Below, in pieces: positions 27,646 to 37,336 of a stretch of DNA of 64,000 nucleotides; within the stretch, counting starts at the first letter, position 1, and each line of letters opens with the position of its first letter. A program made the translations under genes and the position numbers. Where the stretch lies: the NCBI RefSeq assembly GCF_011758645.1, contig NZ_JAAMOZ010000001.1, forward strand, positions 2,604,001 through 2,668,000. The letters are read 5' to 3'. Below the pieces are notes generated by a model. That model saw only the letters and a program-made list of their open reading frames with translations, ran no database searches and was not told the DNA's origin. This DNA comes from Brooklawnia cerclae. GTDB taxonomy: Bacteria > Actinomycetota > Actinomycetes > Propionibacteriales > Propionibacteriaceae.

Positions 27646-28341
27646 CAGGTCTGCCCCGAGCAATCGGCGCGTGACCGACGAAGCGCGCCGCACGGGTTTT
27701 CGCGGGCAGGAACGGGTCCTCGGGCGTGCGCTTGGCGCCCGGCCAATGGATCGCTGGATTTCGCGGTTGCGGCGGGTGGGCGGATAGCCCCGACTTGCTT
27801 GGGTTGCGCCCGGAATACCCGGGCTTTCTTGGTCGCAATAAGGCCTGTTGCGCCCTGGATTGCCCGACGGTACAGCACGTGAACGAACTCGCGGACCATG
27901 TTTAGTGAGGCACAGTCCACGTTTGACGGACACATCTCCGTGATTCACTACAGCGCATTTCGCGTACGTTACAGATGAGGCATTTTCATAGGTTTAGCGG
28001 GCGACCGTAGTGAGGCATGTCGACCCTCTCGCGGGCATATAAACCTGAGTCAAAACCTCGATTTACGGGCATTCTTAGTTGAGGCAGCCGCTGAGAGCAG
28101 GCCGCTACGTTCGCTTTCGGCTCAACCCAAGTGAGGCAAATTTATTTGCCCGGATTCACCGGTTTAAACTGAGAAATACCTAGTCAACAGGACATTAGTG
28201 GCGATTCTCATTTCTCGAAAAAAGCCATTGTGCTCCGGTTGCATCATGCGCTATCGTTCGGAACGTTGCGTGCTCAACCATGTTGTTTACCGTGTACGCA
28301 ACACCAATTCGGTACTCGACTCTTGCTATAGGGGGAAAGCA
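27646..28341. repeat. Gene-free, AT-richer stretch with five TGAGGCA boxes and the pilus promoter region
   Basis: No convincing gene is present. The box (g)tgaggca occurs at 27905, 27976, 28010, 28080 and 28131, all in the same orientation. Between boxes are short A/T tracts such as atttacgggcattctt and aatttatttgcccgg. The boxes may be transposase-binding subterminal repeats of the truncated insertion sequence. The last 150 bases, AT-rich, should hold the promoter of the pilus operon; GGGGG about eight bases before the ATG at 28342 is its ribosome-binding site. Confidence 0.5.
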
Positions 28342-31300
28342 ATGGTCGAGCGACCACCCGTACGCGCCCGCGAGCCGCAACGTCGCCTTTCATTGCGATG
28401 GGGCATCTCAATCCTGGTGGCTTCGATGGCTCTGTCCGTGGGTGGTGCTGGCGGGGCCAGCGCGACTCCCGACCCCACGCCTTCGGACACCACCGGGACA
28501 TCGTCGAGCTCGAGCACCTCCTCGCAGGAGGAGTCGCCGACGACGGAGCCGACCGACACACAGGCCGCACCGGAGACCACCGGTACGCCGACCGAGACCC
28601 AGAGTTCGACGACCGAGAAGTCGACCAGCGATGACCCGACGACCGAGAAGTCGACGACCGATCAGACTGCTGCGGCAGACATCGGGATTGCGCCCATGTC
28701 GATCCCGACCGCCTCGGCCGACGCCACGCACGCCGTGGTGAGCGTCAAGGTCGGTTCCTACCGCTCCGGCACGACCACCATCGAACCGCTGGCAGGCGCG
28801 CAGCTTGCGCTGTACGACAGCTTGAACTCGTCGACGCCCGTCGTAGGCGACTGGGCCATCTGCACCTCGGACGCGGATGGCGACTGCAACTTCGTCATCC
28901 CGAACACGAACCAGGGCGGGACCAACCGTGACCGCGCTCTCTATGTGAAGGCATACGCGGCACCCAGCGGCTACAGCCAATACGTCGCAGGTCAGCTCGG
29001 CACCGGCAGCGATGTCTCCACCAGCACGTACGGCTTCCGCGTCGGATCAGGCAATCAGTTGCGCGCCAACAACACCTACACCTCCAGTGGCCAGGGTGCC
29101 GACTTCATGATCTCCACCGGCCAGACCGGCAACGCCTCGGGCGGTGTGTTCCAGTTCGTCCGCGACAATCCCGTCATCCAGCAGTGTGGCCTCGACGTCG
29201 CCCTGGTCCTCGACCTGTCCGGATCGATCGCCGGGTACGAGGATGATCTGGCCGGCGCGGCCAACACTCTGGTGGATTCGCTGACCGGGACCGACTCCAG
29301 CGTGTCGCTCTACACGTTCAGCACCAGCTCACCGGCCCGCACCTGGGTCGGCTCCAACAACGACACCGGCCCGGTCATCGTCGCGAACCACACCAATCAG
29401 CAGAGCGTGTCGACTGGGTCCGGGGCGAACACGGTCAAGTCGTGGTACAGCAATTCCTCCGGTGATGCGACCTTCACCGCCAGCGGTGGCACCAACTGGG
29501 ACCGCGGGCTGTGGGCGGCCAGCACCAGCGGCAACGACTACGACGTTGCCATCGTGATCACCGACGGCAACCCGACCTTCTACGCCGCGCCGCCGGTCGA
29601 AGGCTACGGCAGCTACACCCGCTTCCGTGAGCTGGAGAACGGCATCTTCTCCGCCAACTCGATCAAGGAGGACGGGACCCGCGTCATCGCCCTGGGCGTC
29701 GGCGAAGGTGTCGACTCCACCGCGTCCGGCCTCAACCTGGCATCCATTTCTGGCCCGACCGAAGGTAGCGACTACTTCCAGACCGATGACTACGGCCAGG
29801 CGGCCGAGGTGCTGCAGCAAATGATCTCCGAGAGCTGCGCGGGCACTGTCACCGTGGTCAAGCAGGTCGTGCCGTCCACCTCCGACGAGTCACCCGAAGA
29901 CATCACCGGCGCCACACCCGCGGGTGGATGGACCTTCGGCACGAGTTCTTCCAACACCGATGTGACCTTGCCGGCCTCCGGCACCACGAGCACGGGAACC
30001 GGCGCGGTCAACTTCCCCCTCACCTTCCCCACAGGAACCGAGACCACCGACCTGACGATCACCGAGCAACCGACCACTGATCAGGCCGGGAGATACACGT
30101 TGGTGACCCAGGGAGGCAAGAACGCCGTCTGCACCAACCTGACCACCGGTGATCCCGTAACCGTCACGAACAACGGTGAGGCCGGGTTCACCCTGTCCGG
30201 GGTCGACGGAGGATCGAACATCTCCTGCACCGTGTACAACCGGGAGCACGAGGTGAGCGCCTCGGTCGCCGTTGACAAACAATGGGTGGTCAACGGGACG
30301 AACTATGCCAACGGTGACCAGCCCGAAGGACTACTGGCTGGTCTCACCCTCAGTGGCCCAGGAACCGCGACTTCGACGACCCAACCATGGGCGACCACCC
30401 GGACCGGCTACACCGAGGGCGACCAGCCGTCGATCGACGAGACCACCACGATCGACCCGATCCTGGTGGGCTGCACGCTCGACTCACAGCAGGTCACCGA
30501 GGCCAATGGCGAAACCGTGACCGAGAGCCTGCCGTACTCGCCGACCCTGCAGGCAGGCGAGAACGAGTACGTCGTCACCAACGTGGTCACCTGTGTCACC
30601 AAACTCACCCTTATCAAGCAGGTGATCGGCGGCGACGCCGAACCCGACGAGTGGAGTTTCACCGCCTACACGGTGCCAACGGTCCCGAGCGAAGGAACCG
30701 CGGTCAGCGGGTTCGACGGCGTGACGCCCGCGGACACCCTGCCCAACGACCAGTGGGGCGTGACCGACGAGATCGACCCCGGCACTTATCAGTTCGCCGA
30801 GCAGAACGGGCCGGCCGAGTACTACCAGCAGTTCCGTGGTGACCCGGACACCCAGCAGGCCACGCGTCCGCTATCCACTGGATCTTGGGACTGCACCCAC
30901 GTGGACGACGACCTGAACCGTGTTGACGAGTGGAACGACGGCCTCAACGGAGGCGCCGTGATCGCCCAGGGCACCCACGTCGCGTGCATCGCCTACAACC
31001 TGACCGGACAGATGACGATACTCAAGTACGTCGACGGCGGCAGCAGCGAGGCCAGCGACTGGAACCTCACCGCTACCCCGGCCAGCGGCGTGGACGGGCT
31101 GTCCGCGACCACGGTCACCGGCGACGAGACGATCACCGACGACAACACCTTCTACGTCCGCCCGCTGCACGACTACTCGATCACCGAGGAGTCGCTCTCC
31201 GGCAACCTCGCCTACGGGCAGGTCAAGGTGCAGCAGTACACGGGTGAGATCCCGTCCGATGGTGTGGTCGATCACACCGACGACAGCCTGTGGACCGACG

Positions 31301-31506
31301 TCGACCCGAGCGCGATCCAGGTGCCCAACGACGACAACGCCCACTCCGTGTACCGCATCGTCAACGTGCCCGCACCCTCGATCGTCCTGCCGCTCACCGG
31401 CGGCACGGCCCAGGACCTGTTCGTCATCACGGGAACCGGTCTCCTGATCCTCACCGCGGGGGCGGCTGCCTGGCGCAGGCGTCGTGAACAGGCGGCGGCG
31501 AAATGA
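28342..31506 (+). CDS. LPXTG-anchored VWA-domain pilus tip adhesin (SpaC/FimQ-like)
   Basis: The protein has 1054 residues. A signal peptide spans about 1-47, followed by a Ser/Thr/Glu-rich linker to about 115. After a SpaA-like domain comes a VWA domain with MIDAS residues DLSGS (about 290), Thr in GGTNWDRG (about 383) and Asp in ITDGNP (about 407). Four immunoglobulin-like CnaB/DUF5979-type modules follow, starting TVVKQV, VAVDKQW, LTLIKQV and MTILKYV. The sorting signal is LPLTG (about 1016), a hydrophobic helix and RRRREQ. The family places such proteins at pilus tips for host or surface binding. The ATG was chosen for GGGGGAAAGC; a longer frame upstream has no signal. Confidence 0.87.
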   Translation: MVERPPVRAREPQRRLSLRWGISILVASMALSVGGAGGASATPDPTPSDTTGTSSSSSTSSQEESPTTEPTDTQAAPETTGTPTETQSSTTEKSTSDDPTTEKSTTDQTAAADIGIAPMSIPTASADATHAVVSVKVGSYRSGTTTIEPLAGAQLALYDSLNSSTPVVGDWAICTSDADGDCNFVIPNTNQGGTNRDRALYVKAYAAPSGYSQYVAGQLGTGSDVSTSTYGFRVGSGNQLRANNTYTSSGQGADFMISTGQTGNASGGVFQFVRDNPVIQQCGLDVALVLDLSGSIAGYEDDLAGAANTLVDSLTGTDSSVSLYTFSTSSPARTWVGSNNDTGPVIVANHTNQQSVSTGSGANTVKSWYSNSSGDATFTASGGTNWDRGLWAASTSGNDYDVAIVITDGNPTFYAAPPVEGYGSYTRFRELENGIFSANSIKEDGTRVIALGVGEGVDSTASGLNLASISGPTEGSDYFQTDDYGQAAEVLQQMISESCAGTVTVVKQVVPSTSDESPEDITGATPAGGWTFGTSSSNTDVTLPASGTTSTGTGAVNFPLTFPTGTETTDLTITEQPTTDQAGRYTLVTQGGKNAVCTNLTTGDPVTVTNNGEAGFTLSGVDGGSNISCTVYNREHEVSASVAVDKQWVVNGTNYANGDQPEGLLAGLTLSGPGTATSTTQPWATTRTGYTEGDQPSIDETTTIDPILVGCTLDSQQVTEANGETVTESLPYSPTLQAGENEYVVTNVVTCVTKLTLIKQVIGGDAEPDEWSFTAYTVPTVPSEGTAVSGFDGVTPADTLPNDQWGVTDEIDPGTYQFAEQNGPAEYYQQFRGDPDTQQATRPLSTGSWDCTHVDDDLNRVDEWNDGLNGGAVIAQGTHVACIAYNLTGQMTILKYVDGGSSEASDWNLTATPASGVDGLSATTVTGDETITDDNTFYVRPLHDYSITEESLSGNLAYGQVKVQQYTGEIPSDGVVDHTDDSLWTDVDPSAIQVPNDDNAHSVYRIVNVPAPSIVLPLTGGTAQDLFVITGTGLLILTAGAAAWRRRREQAAAK

Positions 31507-31562
31507 ACACCACAAACCACAACGACCTTCAACCTCAGCAGCACCAATCAGAAAGGGAAAAG

Positions 31563-33068
31563 ATGTCCACAACCAGTCGGGGGCTGAGCCGGTGGATCAC
31601 TGGCGCCTTGGGGGCAACGGCCCTGGCCATGTTCAGCCTCTTCGCGCTGACAAGCCCCGCATCGGCCATCGAGCCAGTCGATATCGACTCTGCACAGGAC
31701 GGGCAGTCGAGCATCATCGTGCACAAGTACGAACAACCGTCCGAGGTGGGTGATCCAGCCTCCGGTGCCGAGCAGACTGTCTCGTCCGACCCCATCGAGG
31801 GCGTCGACTTCACCCTCTATCAGTTGGACGGCATTGACCTCACTGACCCGGATGATTGGGACATCGTCAACGACCTCAACGACGCGATCGAGGCAGGCGC
31901 TACACCGGTGGTCGATCTGACCGCCACTCCGGCAACCGTGACGGTGGGCACGCTCGCATTCACCTTGACCGAAGAGGCGACCGACACAACCGATTCGACC
32001 GGAACCATCACCTTCGACACACTCAACTTCGGCGTCTACATCGTGGTCGAGGGCGACGGCCCGGCGAGCATCGTCACCAAGGCAGCTCCGTTCCTCGTGT
32101 CGCTTCCCTTCGCGTCCCCGGACAACACGTGGAACTACGACGTGCACGTCTACCCCAAGAATGCCGTGACCGGTATCACGAAGACGGCCGAGGACCTGTC
32201 CAGCACCACCTCCCCGAACTACCAGGTCGGTGACGTGGTTCAGTGGACCATCGATGCCAACATCCCGTACCTGACCGAAGAGGGCCTGACCCAGTTCGCG
32301 ATCTCGGACGACCTCGACTCGCGTCTGTCGTACATCGCCTCCGGCGCCACCGTCACCATCACGAACGCGGGCGGCACCGAGGTCACCGGCTTCATCTCCG
32401 GCACCGACTACACCCTGACGTCCACCGACGGCACTGATCCCGTTGAGTTGACCTTCACGGCCGCTGGACTCACCAAGCTCGAGGCCGTCCAGGGCGGCAA
32501 GGTCACCCTCACCTTCAACACCCAGGTGACCTCGCTCGGCGAAACCGGTGAGATCCCCAACACGGCCGTCCTGTTCGTCAACGACAGCAGCAACGAGGCC
32601 GACACCGAGACCGCTTTCGGCCAGCTGACCGTCTTCAAGTACGCCACCAACGATGACGAGAAGAAGGGTCTTGAGGGCGCGACCTTCAAGCTCTACCGCG
32701 ACGAGGCCAAGACGCAGCCTGTGACCGTCGACGGTGCCGAGTGGGAGGGCACCACCGACGACAACGGCCTGGTCACCATCCCGGTGCTCAAGCCCGGCAC
32801 CTACTACCTGGTCGAGACCGTGGCCCCGACCGGCTACCAGCTGATCACCGACCCGATCCCGGTGACCATCTACCCCGGTCTCACGAGCACCGACAGCGCT
32901 GAGCCGCTCAACTACGTCGAGGTCGAGAACGAGCAGGTGCCCGTGTGGCAGCTGCCCCTCACCGGTGGCAACGGCACCCTGACCTTCACCTGGGTGGGCG
33001 TCGCCCTCCTGGTGGTCGCCGGTGGCGCGGCTCTGGTCTCACGGCGCAAGGCTGCCACGGCCGCCTGA
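31563..33068 (+). CDS. Major pilin subunit (SpaA/FimA type, LPXTG)
   Basis: The protein has 501 residues. A signal peptide ends near SASA|IEP (about 36). The pilin motif VYPKN near 197-201 supplies the Lys that sortase C joins to the next subunit's Thr. An E-box-like YYLVETVAPTGYQ (about 414) follows in the last CnaB domain. The sorting signal is LPLTG (about 463) with a hydrophobic helix and SRRKAA tail. Intradomain isopeptide bonds are expected. The second ATG is preferred for GAAAGGG upstream; the first ATG overlaps the adhesin stop and would extend the signal peptide. Confidence 0.92.
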   Translation: MSTTSRGLSRWITGALGATALAMFSLFALTSPASAIEPVDIDSAQDGQSSIIVHKYEQPSEVGDPASGAEQTVSSDPIEGVDFTLYQLDGIDLTDPDDWDIVNDLNDAIEAGATPVVDLTATPATVTVGTLAFTLTEEATDTTDSTGTITFDTLNFGVYIVVEGDGPASIVTKAAPFLVSLPFASPDNTWNYDVHVYPKNAVTGITKTAEDLSSTTSPNYQVGDVVQWTIDANIPYLTEEGLTQFAISDDLDSRLSYIASGATVTITNAGGTEVTGFISGTDYTLTSTDGTDPVELTFTAAGLTKLEAVQGGKVTLTFNTQVTSLGETGEIPNTAVLFVNDSSNEADTETAFGQLTVFKYATNDDEKKGLEGATFKLYRDEAKTQPVTVDGAEWEGTTDDNGLVTIPVLKPGTYYLVETVAPTGYQLITDPIPVTIYPGLTSTDSAEPLNYVEVENEQVPVWQLPLTGGNGTLTFTWVGVALLVVAGGAALVSRRKAATAA

Positions 33069-33095
33069 TCCGCTCCGATCCACATCACCAACCCC

Positions 33096-33137
33096 GATGT
33101 GGCGGGGGGACGATCCGTCTCCCCGCCACATCTTTTT
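33096..33137 (+). terminator. Intrinsic terminator/attenuator between pilin and sortase genes
   Basis: The arm gatgtggcgggg pairs with ccccgccacatc across a 13-base loop, followed by TTTTT. The sortase gene starts 12 bases later with its own GAGGAG, so read-through is probably partial: abundant pilin and less sortase. Confidence 0.8.
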
Positions 33138-33149
33138 GTGAGGAGTCCG

Positions 33150-34061
33150 ATGTCTGCAACCCAGGTCCGCGACAACGCGCCCGCACATGGCGCGGGTTCC
33201 CCGGACAGGCGAACGCGGCGCCGTCCCCGCCGATCGGCCGTCCTGATCGCTCTCGTCGGGCTGATCGGCACACTCGTGCTCCTCTACCCCACCGCTGCCG
33301 CCTGGATGTCCCAGTACCAGCAGTCGCAGCAGATCGACTCCTACAGCAGCGAGGTGCAGCAGATCGGTCCCGCGTCCCGGCTGGCCGCACTCCAGGCGGC
33401 GCGCGATTACAACGCGAGCCTCCTCGGCGGTCAGGCGCTGGTCGGCGCGGGAGAACGCATCCCCACCAGCGACGGCGCCTCCGGCAGCACCTACGACTAC
33501 AGCGAACTCCTCAAAGCCGATTCCACGGGTCAGATGGCCCGCATCAAGATCCCGTCGATCGACGTCGATCTGCCCATCTACCACGGCACCAGCGACGCCA
33601 CCCTCGAGAAGGGCGTCGGGCACCTCGAAGGCACCGCCCTGCCGGTCGGCGGTGAGAACACGCACGCCGTACTGACCGGCCACCGGGGGCTGGCCTCGTC
33701 CACACTGTTCACCCATCTCAACCAGGTCGAGGTGGGCGACGAGTTCACCATCGAGGTCTTCGGTGAGGTGCTGACCTACCGCGTCACCGAGACGAGGGTG
33801 GTCGAGCCGGAGGACACCACGACCCTGTACCCGGTCGCGGGCAAAGACCTCGTCACCCTGGTCACCTGCACCCCTCTCGGCGTCAACAGCCACCGCATCC
33901 TGGTGACCGGCGAGCGGGTCGATCCGACCCCGCCCGAAGCCGTCGCCGATGCCGGCAAGTCTCCCGATGTCCCCGGATTCCCCTGGTGGGCGCTGGGCCT
34001 GGCAGCCGCGACAGGCGTGCTCAGCGTCTACGTGTGGCGTTCCGGACGCGCGCAGCGCTGA
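33150..34061 (+). CDS. srtC: Class C sortase (pilin-specific)
   Basis: The protein has 303 residues. One N-terminal membrane helix (about 28-48) anchors the enzyme. The catalytic triad is visible as His in LTGHRG (about 178), Cys in LVTCTP (about 240) and Arg in SHRILV (about 249). A second hydrophobic helix near the C-terminus (about 275-293) is typical of class C enzymes, which polymerise pilin through the YPKN Lys. RBS AGGAG precedes the ATG by five bases. Confidence 0.92.
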   Translation: MSATQVRDNAPAHGAGSPDRRTRRRPRRSAVLIALVGLIGTLVLLYPTAAAWMSQYQQSQQIDSYSSEVQQIGPASRLAALQAARDYNASLLGGQALVGAGERIPTSDGASGSTYDYSELLKADSTGQMARIKIPSIDVDLPIYHGTSDATLEKGVGHLEGTALPVGGENTHAVLTGHRGLASSTLFTHLNQVEVGDEFTIEVFGEVLTYRVTETRVVEPEDTTTLYPVAGKDLVTLVTCTPLGVNSHRILVTGERVDPTPPEAVADAGKSPDVPGFPWWALGLAAATGVLSVYVWRSGRAQR

Positions 34062-34075
34062 CCCGGTCTGCCCAC

Positions 34076-34360
34076 GCTCGTTGAGCCTGTCGGAACGAGC
34101 CCTTCGACAAGCTCAGGGACCAATTACTGCTCGTTGATCCCGTCGAAATGTCCCTTCGACAGGCTCAGGGACCAACAATGCTCGTTGAGCCCGTCGAAAC
34201 GAACACAACACCCGGAGCCTGTGCCTCAACACGCTCGTTGAGCCCGTCGAAACGTCCCTTCGACAGGCTCAGGGACCAACAATGCTCGTTGAGCCTGTCG
34301 AAACGAGCCCTTCGACAGGCTCAGGGACCAATAGTGCTCGTTGAGCCTGTCGAAACGAGC
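34076..34360. repeat. Array of palindromic TTCGACA(A/G)GCTCA repeats
   Basis: Five or so copies of gctcgttgagcctgtcga followed by cccttcgacaggctcaggg form inverted pairs at roughly 55-110-base intervals, separated by words such as accaacaatg. The array fills the 320-base gap between the sortase and kduI genes, and ends shortly before the convergent kduI stop. No gene is present. Confidence 0.85.
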
Positions 34361-34382
34361 ACCGACGCCCGAAACCTCCGCC

Positions 34383-35210
34383 TCAGAGCAGGGTGTCGAT
34401 CGGCTGGTGGTCCATGTCGTCGAAGTCCTGGTTCTCGCCGGCCATCGCCCAGACGAACGAGTACGCCTGCGTGCCGACGCCCGAGTGGATCGACCAGCTC
34501 GGGGAGATGATCGCCTCGTGGTTGGCCACGATCAGATGCCGGGTCTGCTCCGGGTCACCCAGCAGATGGACGACGCGAGCATCGTCCGGCACGTCGAGGT
34601 AGAGGTAGGCCTCCATCCGGCGATCGTGGGTGTGGGCGGGCATCGTGTTCCACATGCTGCCCTCGTGGAGCACCGTGTGGCCCATGGCGATCTGGCACGA
34701 CTGGATGCCGTCCGCGTGGATGTAGCGGTTGAGCGTCCGCCGGTTGGCGTGCTGCTGGTCGCCCAGCTCGCGGATGTCTCCTTCGCCCGGAAGGACCAGA
34801 GCACTCGGGTACGACGCGTGGGCCGGGGCGCTGAACAGGTAGAACCGGGCGTCCTGCCCCTCGTCGGACGCGAAGGTGACGTCGCGCACCCCGCGGCCCA
34901 GGTAGAGGCAGGCCCCCTTCGGCATCGCATACGCGGTGCCGTCGGCGGTCACGACGCCCGACCCCTGGATGACGATGATGCCCGCCTCGCGACGCTGCAG
35001 GAAGTACTCGGCGCGCAACTCGTCCGGAGCCTCGAGCGCGACCGGCTCGGTGGACGGCGCGACGCCACCCAGCACCACACGGTCCTCGTGGCTGTGGACC
35101 AGCGTGACCTTTCCCGGCTGGAAGAGGCCGGGGACGAGGAAGTTGGCGCGCAGCTCATCGGTGGTCATCCGTGAGACCTGTTCCTTGCTGACGGTGTGGC
35201 GGTTCTCCAT
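34383..35210 (-). CDS. kduI: 5-dehydro-4-deoxy-D-glucuronate isomerase
   Basis: This 275-residue cupin-fold enzyme converts 5-keto-4-deoxyuronate from pectin or glycosaminoglycan breakdown into 3-deoxy-D-glycero-2,5-hexodiulosonate. The zinc-binding signature MPAHTHDRRMEAYLY (two His and Glu) is present. Length matches E. coli KduI (278). Start chosen for AGAGGAG before the ATG. A KduD-like reductase is not next to it; the nearest SDR genes are in the pxp operon. It lies near dgoA and dgoK, separated by repeats. Confidence 0.93.
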   Translation of the reverse strand: MENRHTVSKEQVSRMTTDELRANFLVPGLFQPGKVTLVHSHEDRVVLGGVAPSTEPVALEAPDELRAEYFLQRREAGIIVIQGSGVVTADGTAYAMPKGACLYLGRGVRDVTFASDEGQDARFYLFSAPAHASYPSALVLPGEGDIRELGDQQHANRRTLNRYIHADGIQSCQIAMGHTVLHEGSMWNTMPAHTHDRRMEAYLYLDVPDDARVVHLLGDPEQTRHLIVANHEAIISPSWSIHSGVGTQAYSFVWAMAGENQDFDDMDHQPIDTLL

Positions 35211-35336
35211 CACGGCTCCTCTGCTGCTTGGACGAATCTGCGGCTCTTCTGAAACGGGCGTTTCGCTGAATGGCACCGCCAATGCTAGCGGTGCCGCACG
35301 TCGTGAGCCACACCCGATTGCCACGGATGCAGACGA

Positions 35337-35663
35337 CCCCTGAGTCTGCCGAAGGGCCCCTGAGCCTGTCGAAGGGCCAGCAAAGGTCGTTTCGACAAGC
35401 TCAACGACCGTCCTCTGAGCCTGTGGTGAAGGGCCCCTGAGCCTGTCGAAGGGTTGGAACCTCCAGCAAAGGTCGTTTTGACAAGCTCAACGACCGTCCT
35501 CTGAGCCTGTGGTGAAGGGTCCCTGAGCCTGTCGAAGGGTTGGAACCTCAAGCAACGGTCGTTTCGACAAGCTCAACGACCGTCCTCTAGGCCTGTGTTG
35601 AAGGGCTCCTGAGCCTGTCGAAGGGCCAGCGAATGTCATTTCGACAAGCTCAACGACCGTTCC
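35337..35663. repeat. Tandem array of about 95-bp repeats with TTCGACAAGCTCA core
   Basis: Three and a half copies of a unit combining cctgagcctgtcgaaggg, a short ttggaacctcaagcaa-type spacer, and gtcgtttcgacaagctc. The bases 35211-35336 before it should hold the kduI promoter; no gene is seen in the whole 480-base gap. Confidence 0.85.
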
Positions 35664-35691
35664 GGTGCCTCAGCCGATGGGGATCGTCGCA

Positions 35692-36306
35692 CTACATCGT
35701 GCGCTTCCCGGTCCAGGCGGCGACCAGGTCATGGGCGCGCTGACCGACCACGTCGGCACCTCGCCCCGGCCGGTACAAGGCGCCCCCGATGCCCGCCCCG
35801 TCCGCACCGTTGACGGCCCACGTGCCGATGGTGGACGCGTCCACTCCGCCCACGGGTAGAAGAGACACGTCCCGCGGCAGGACGTCGCGCCAGGCCTTCA
35901 TCGTCGCGACGCCCAGCACGTTGGCCGGGAAAATCTTGAGTTGCCGGGCCCCCGCCCGGTATGCCTGAAACGCCTCGGTCGCAGTCGCGACCCCCGGGAT
36001 CGGAGTCATGCCGAGTTCGAGCGCGGCGGTGACGACCTCGGTGTCGATGGTGGGTGCCACAACGATCTGCGCGTCGGCCTCATGGCACTTGCGCACGTCC
36101 TCGACGCTGAGCACCGTCCCGGCCCCGACGACAGCGCTGCTCCCCAGGCGCTCGCGGAGCCGCGAGATGGACGTGAAGGGATCGGGTGAGTTCAGGGGCA
36201 CCTCGAGGGTCGAGATCCCGGCGGCGACGATCGCGTCGGCTATCTTCGTCGCCTCCGCCGGGGTGATGCCGCGCAGGATCGCGATCAGGCCAAGCTGGTC
36301 AGCCAT
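35692..36306 (-). CDS. dgoA: 2-dehydro-3-deoxy-6-phosphogalactonate aldolase
   Basis: The protein has 204 residues. A class I TIM-barrel aldolase of the Eda/DgoA family with AILRGIT (carboxylate-binding Arg), VEDVRK, and the Schiff-base Lys in LKIFPA (about 124). VVGAGTVL and LLPVGGV are family motifs. It splits KDPGal (or KDPG) to pyruvate and glyceraldehyde-3-phosphate. It overlaps dgoK by 22 bases and has an AAGGAGG ribosome-binding site, so translation is coupled. Specificity for galactonate rather than gluconate derivatives is assumed from pairing with DgoK. Confidence 0.88.
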   Translation of the reverse strand: MADQLGLIAILRGITPAEATKIADAIVAAGISTLEVPLNSPDPFTSISRLRERLGSSAVVGAGTVLSVEDVRKCHEADAQIVVAPTIDTEVVTAALELGMTPIPGVATATEAFQAYRAGARQLKIFPANVLGVATMKAWRDVLPRDVSLLPVGGVDASTIGTWAVNGADGAGIGGALYRPGRGADVVGQRAHDLVAAWTGKRTM

Positions 36307-37271
36307 TGTTCCTCCTTGATCAGTCCGGCGCCGAGCGCCGAATGCCACAGGCCACGGACCGTGGCGTCCGCGGGAGCCGGCCGGCTGGCCAGCCCGGCGC
36401 GGTCGAGCGCGCGCCGGTATCGCTCGACCAGCGCCTCGCCGCCACACACGAGGATTGGGCCCTCGAACGTCTGCGCCACCGACCTCGTGGCGACCTCGGA
36501 GCCGATCAGCAGACCCGAGAGACAGTCGATCACCTGAGTAGGCGGCAGTTGCTCGTCCAGCACCGCACTGCGGATGGTGAAAGCCTTGAACAGGACGTCA
36601 CCCGGCACTCCCCCGGTGGCCAGCTCAAGGCCGCGATCGAAACCGATCCGCCAGTCGTGGCCGGGAGCGGGGGGTTCGGCGACGCGTGCGACCATGCTGT
36701 CACCGCTCAGGAGCGCGAACACCTCGCCGGTCATGGCCGTGTGGAAGTCGAGCAGCCGTCCGTCGCGGACGAGCGCCCACTTGCTGTGGGTCCCCGGCAA
36801 GAGGACAGTCGAGGCCTGTCCCTCGGGCAGGCCCGGGGCGAGCCCGGCCAGTTGGGTCTCCTCGCCCCGTATGACGTCGGGCTCCGGGGCACTCTTCTTG
36901 ACTCCGGCGATGACCGGCAGCGGCCCGCGTGGCGTGTCGATGACGACCAGGCCGCCAGCCCCTGCGAGCTCGGTCGGCAGCGTGCGGTACTGCGCCGTGC
37001 GCCAACCCTGGGAAGCACCGATCATGCCGCAGGCGATCATCGGCAGCCCCGGATACTCGTCGAGGAAGCCGCCGACCATCCTCTCGAGGATCGCCGCGAA
37101 CGCCCCGTCACGGTCGGGATCGTCTGCCGCGACCGACAAGATTCCCTCCCCGGACGACTGGTCGCGGACGACCGGGCCATCGGCAGATCCGCCCAGAAGA
37201 TAGGCGCGGGCGTGCGTGGTGCCCCAATCGAGCGCGATGAGTCGAGGACGGCCGACGCTGGCTGAGGTCAT
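36285..37271 (-). CDS. dgoK: 2-dehydro-3-deoxygalactonokinase
   Basis: The protein has 328 residues. The DgoK signature ALDWGTTHARAYLL at the N-terminus is an ASKHA phosphate-1 motif, followed by ACGMIGASQGW and LLPGTHSKWAL near the centre, which are diagnostic. It phosphorylates 2-keto-3-deoxygalactonate at the 6-position for DgoA. A promoter-like sequence with a palindrome lies about 70 bases upstream. No dgoD or transporter is adjacent. Confidence 0.92.
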   Translation of the reverse strand: MTSASVGRPRLIALDWGTTHARAYLLGGSADGPVVRDQSSGEGILSVAADDPDRDGAFAAILERMVGGFLDEYPGLPMIACGMIGASQGWRTAQYRTLPTELAGAGGLVVIDTPRGPLPVIAGVKKSAPEPDVIRGEETQLAGLAPGLPEGQASTVLLPGTHSKWALVRDGRLLDFHTAMTGEVFALLSGDSMVARVAEPPAPGHDWRIGFDRGLELATGGVPGDVLFKAFTIRSAVLDEQLPPTQVIDCLSGLLIGSEVATRSVAQTFEGPILVCGGEALVERYRRALDRAGLASRPAPADATVRGLWHSALGAGLIKEEQWLTSLA

Positions 37272-37336
37272 GACTCCAGCCAACTGCGCCCGGTCGCCCG
37301 CTGTCAACGAGGCTGGCCCCGATCGATCGAAGAACG

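Noticed and set aside
27513-27948. Minus-strand frames downstream of the transposase remnant
   Set aside because: No family resemblance, no RBS, and composition like non-coding shadow.
28198-28341. Upstream start for the VWA adhesin
   Set aside because: The extra 48 residues lack a signal peptide and RBS, and the ATG at 28342 has a G-rich RBS followed by a good signal sequence.
35337-35663. CRISPR array suspected from regular repeats
   Set aside because: The units are directly joined or palindromic with similar spacers, no leader or cas genes, and spacer sequences are themselves repeated.
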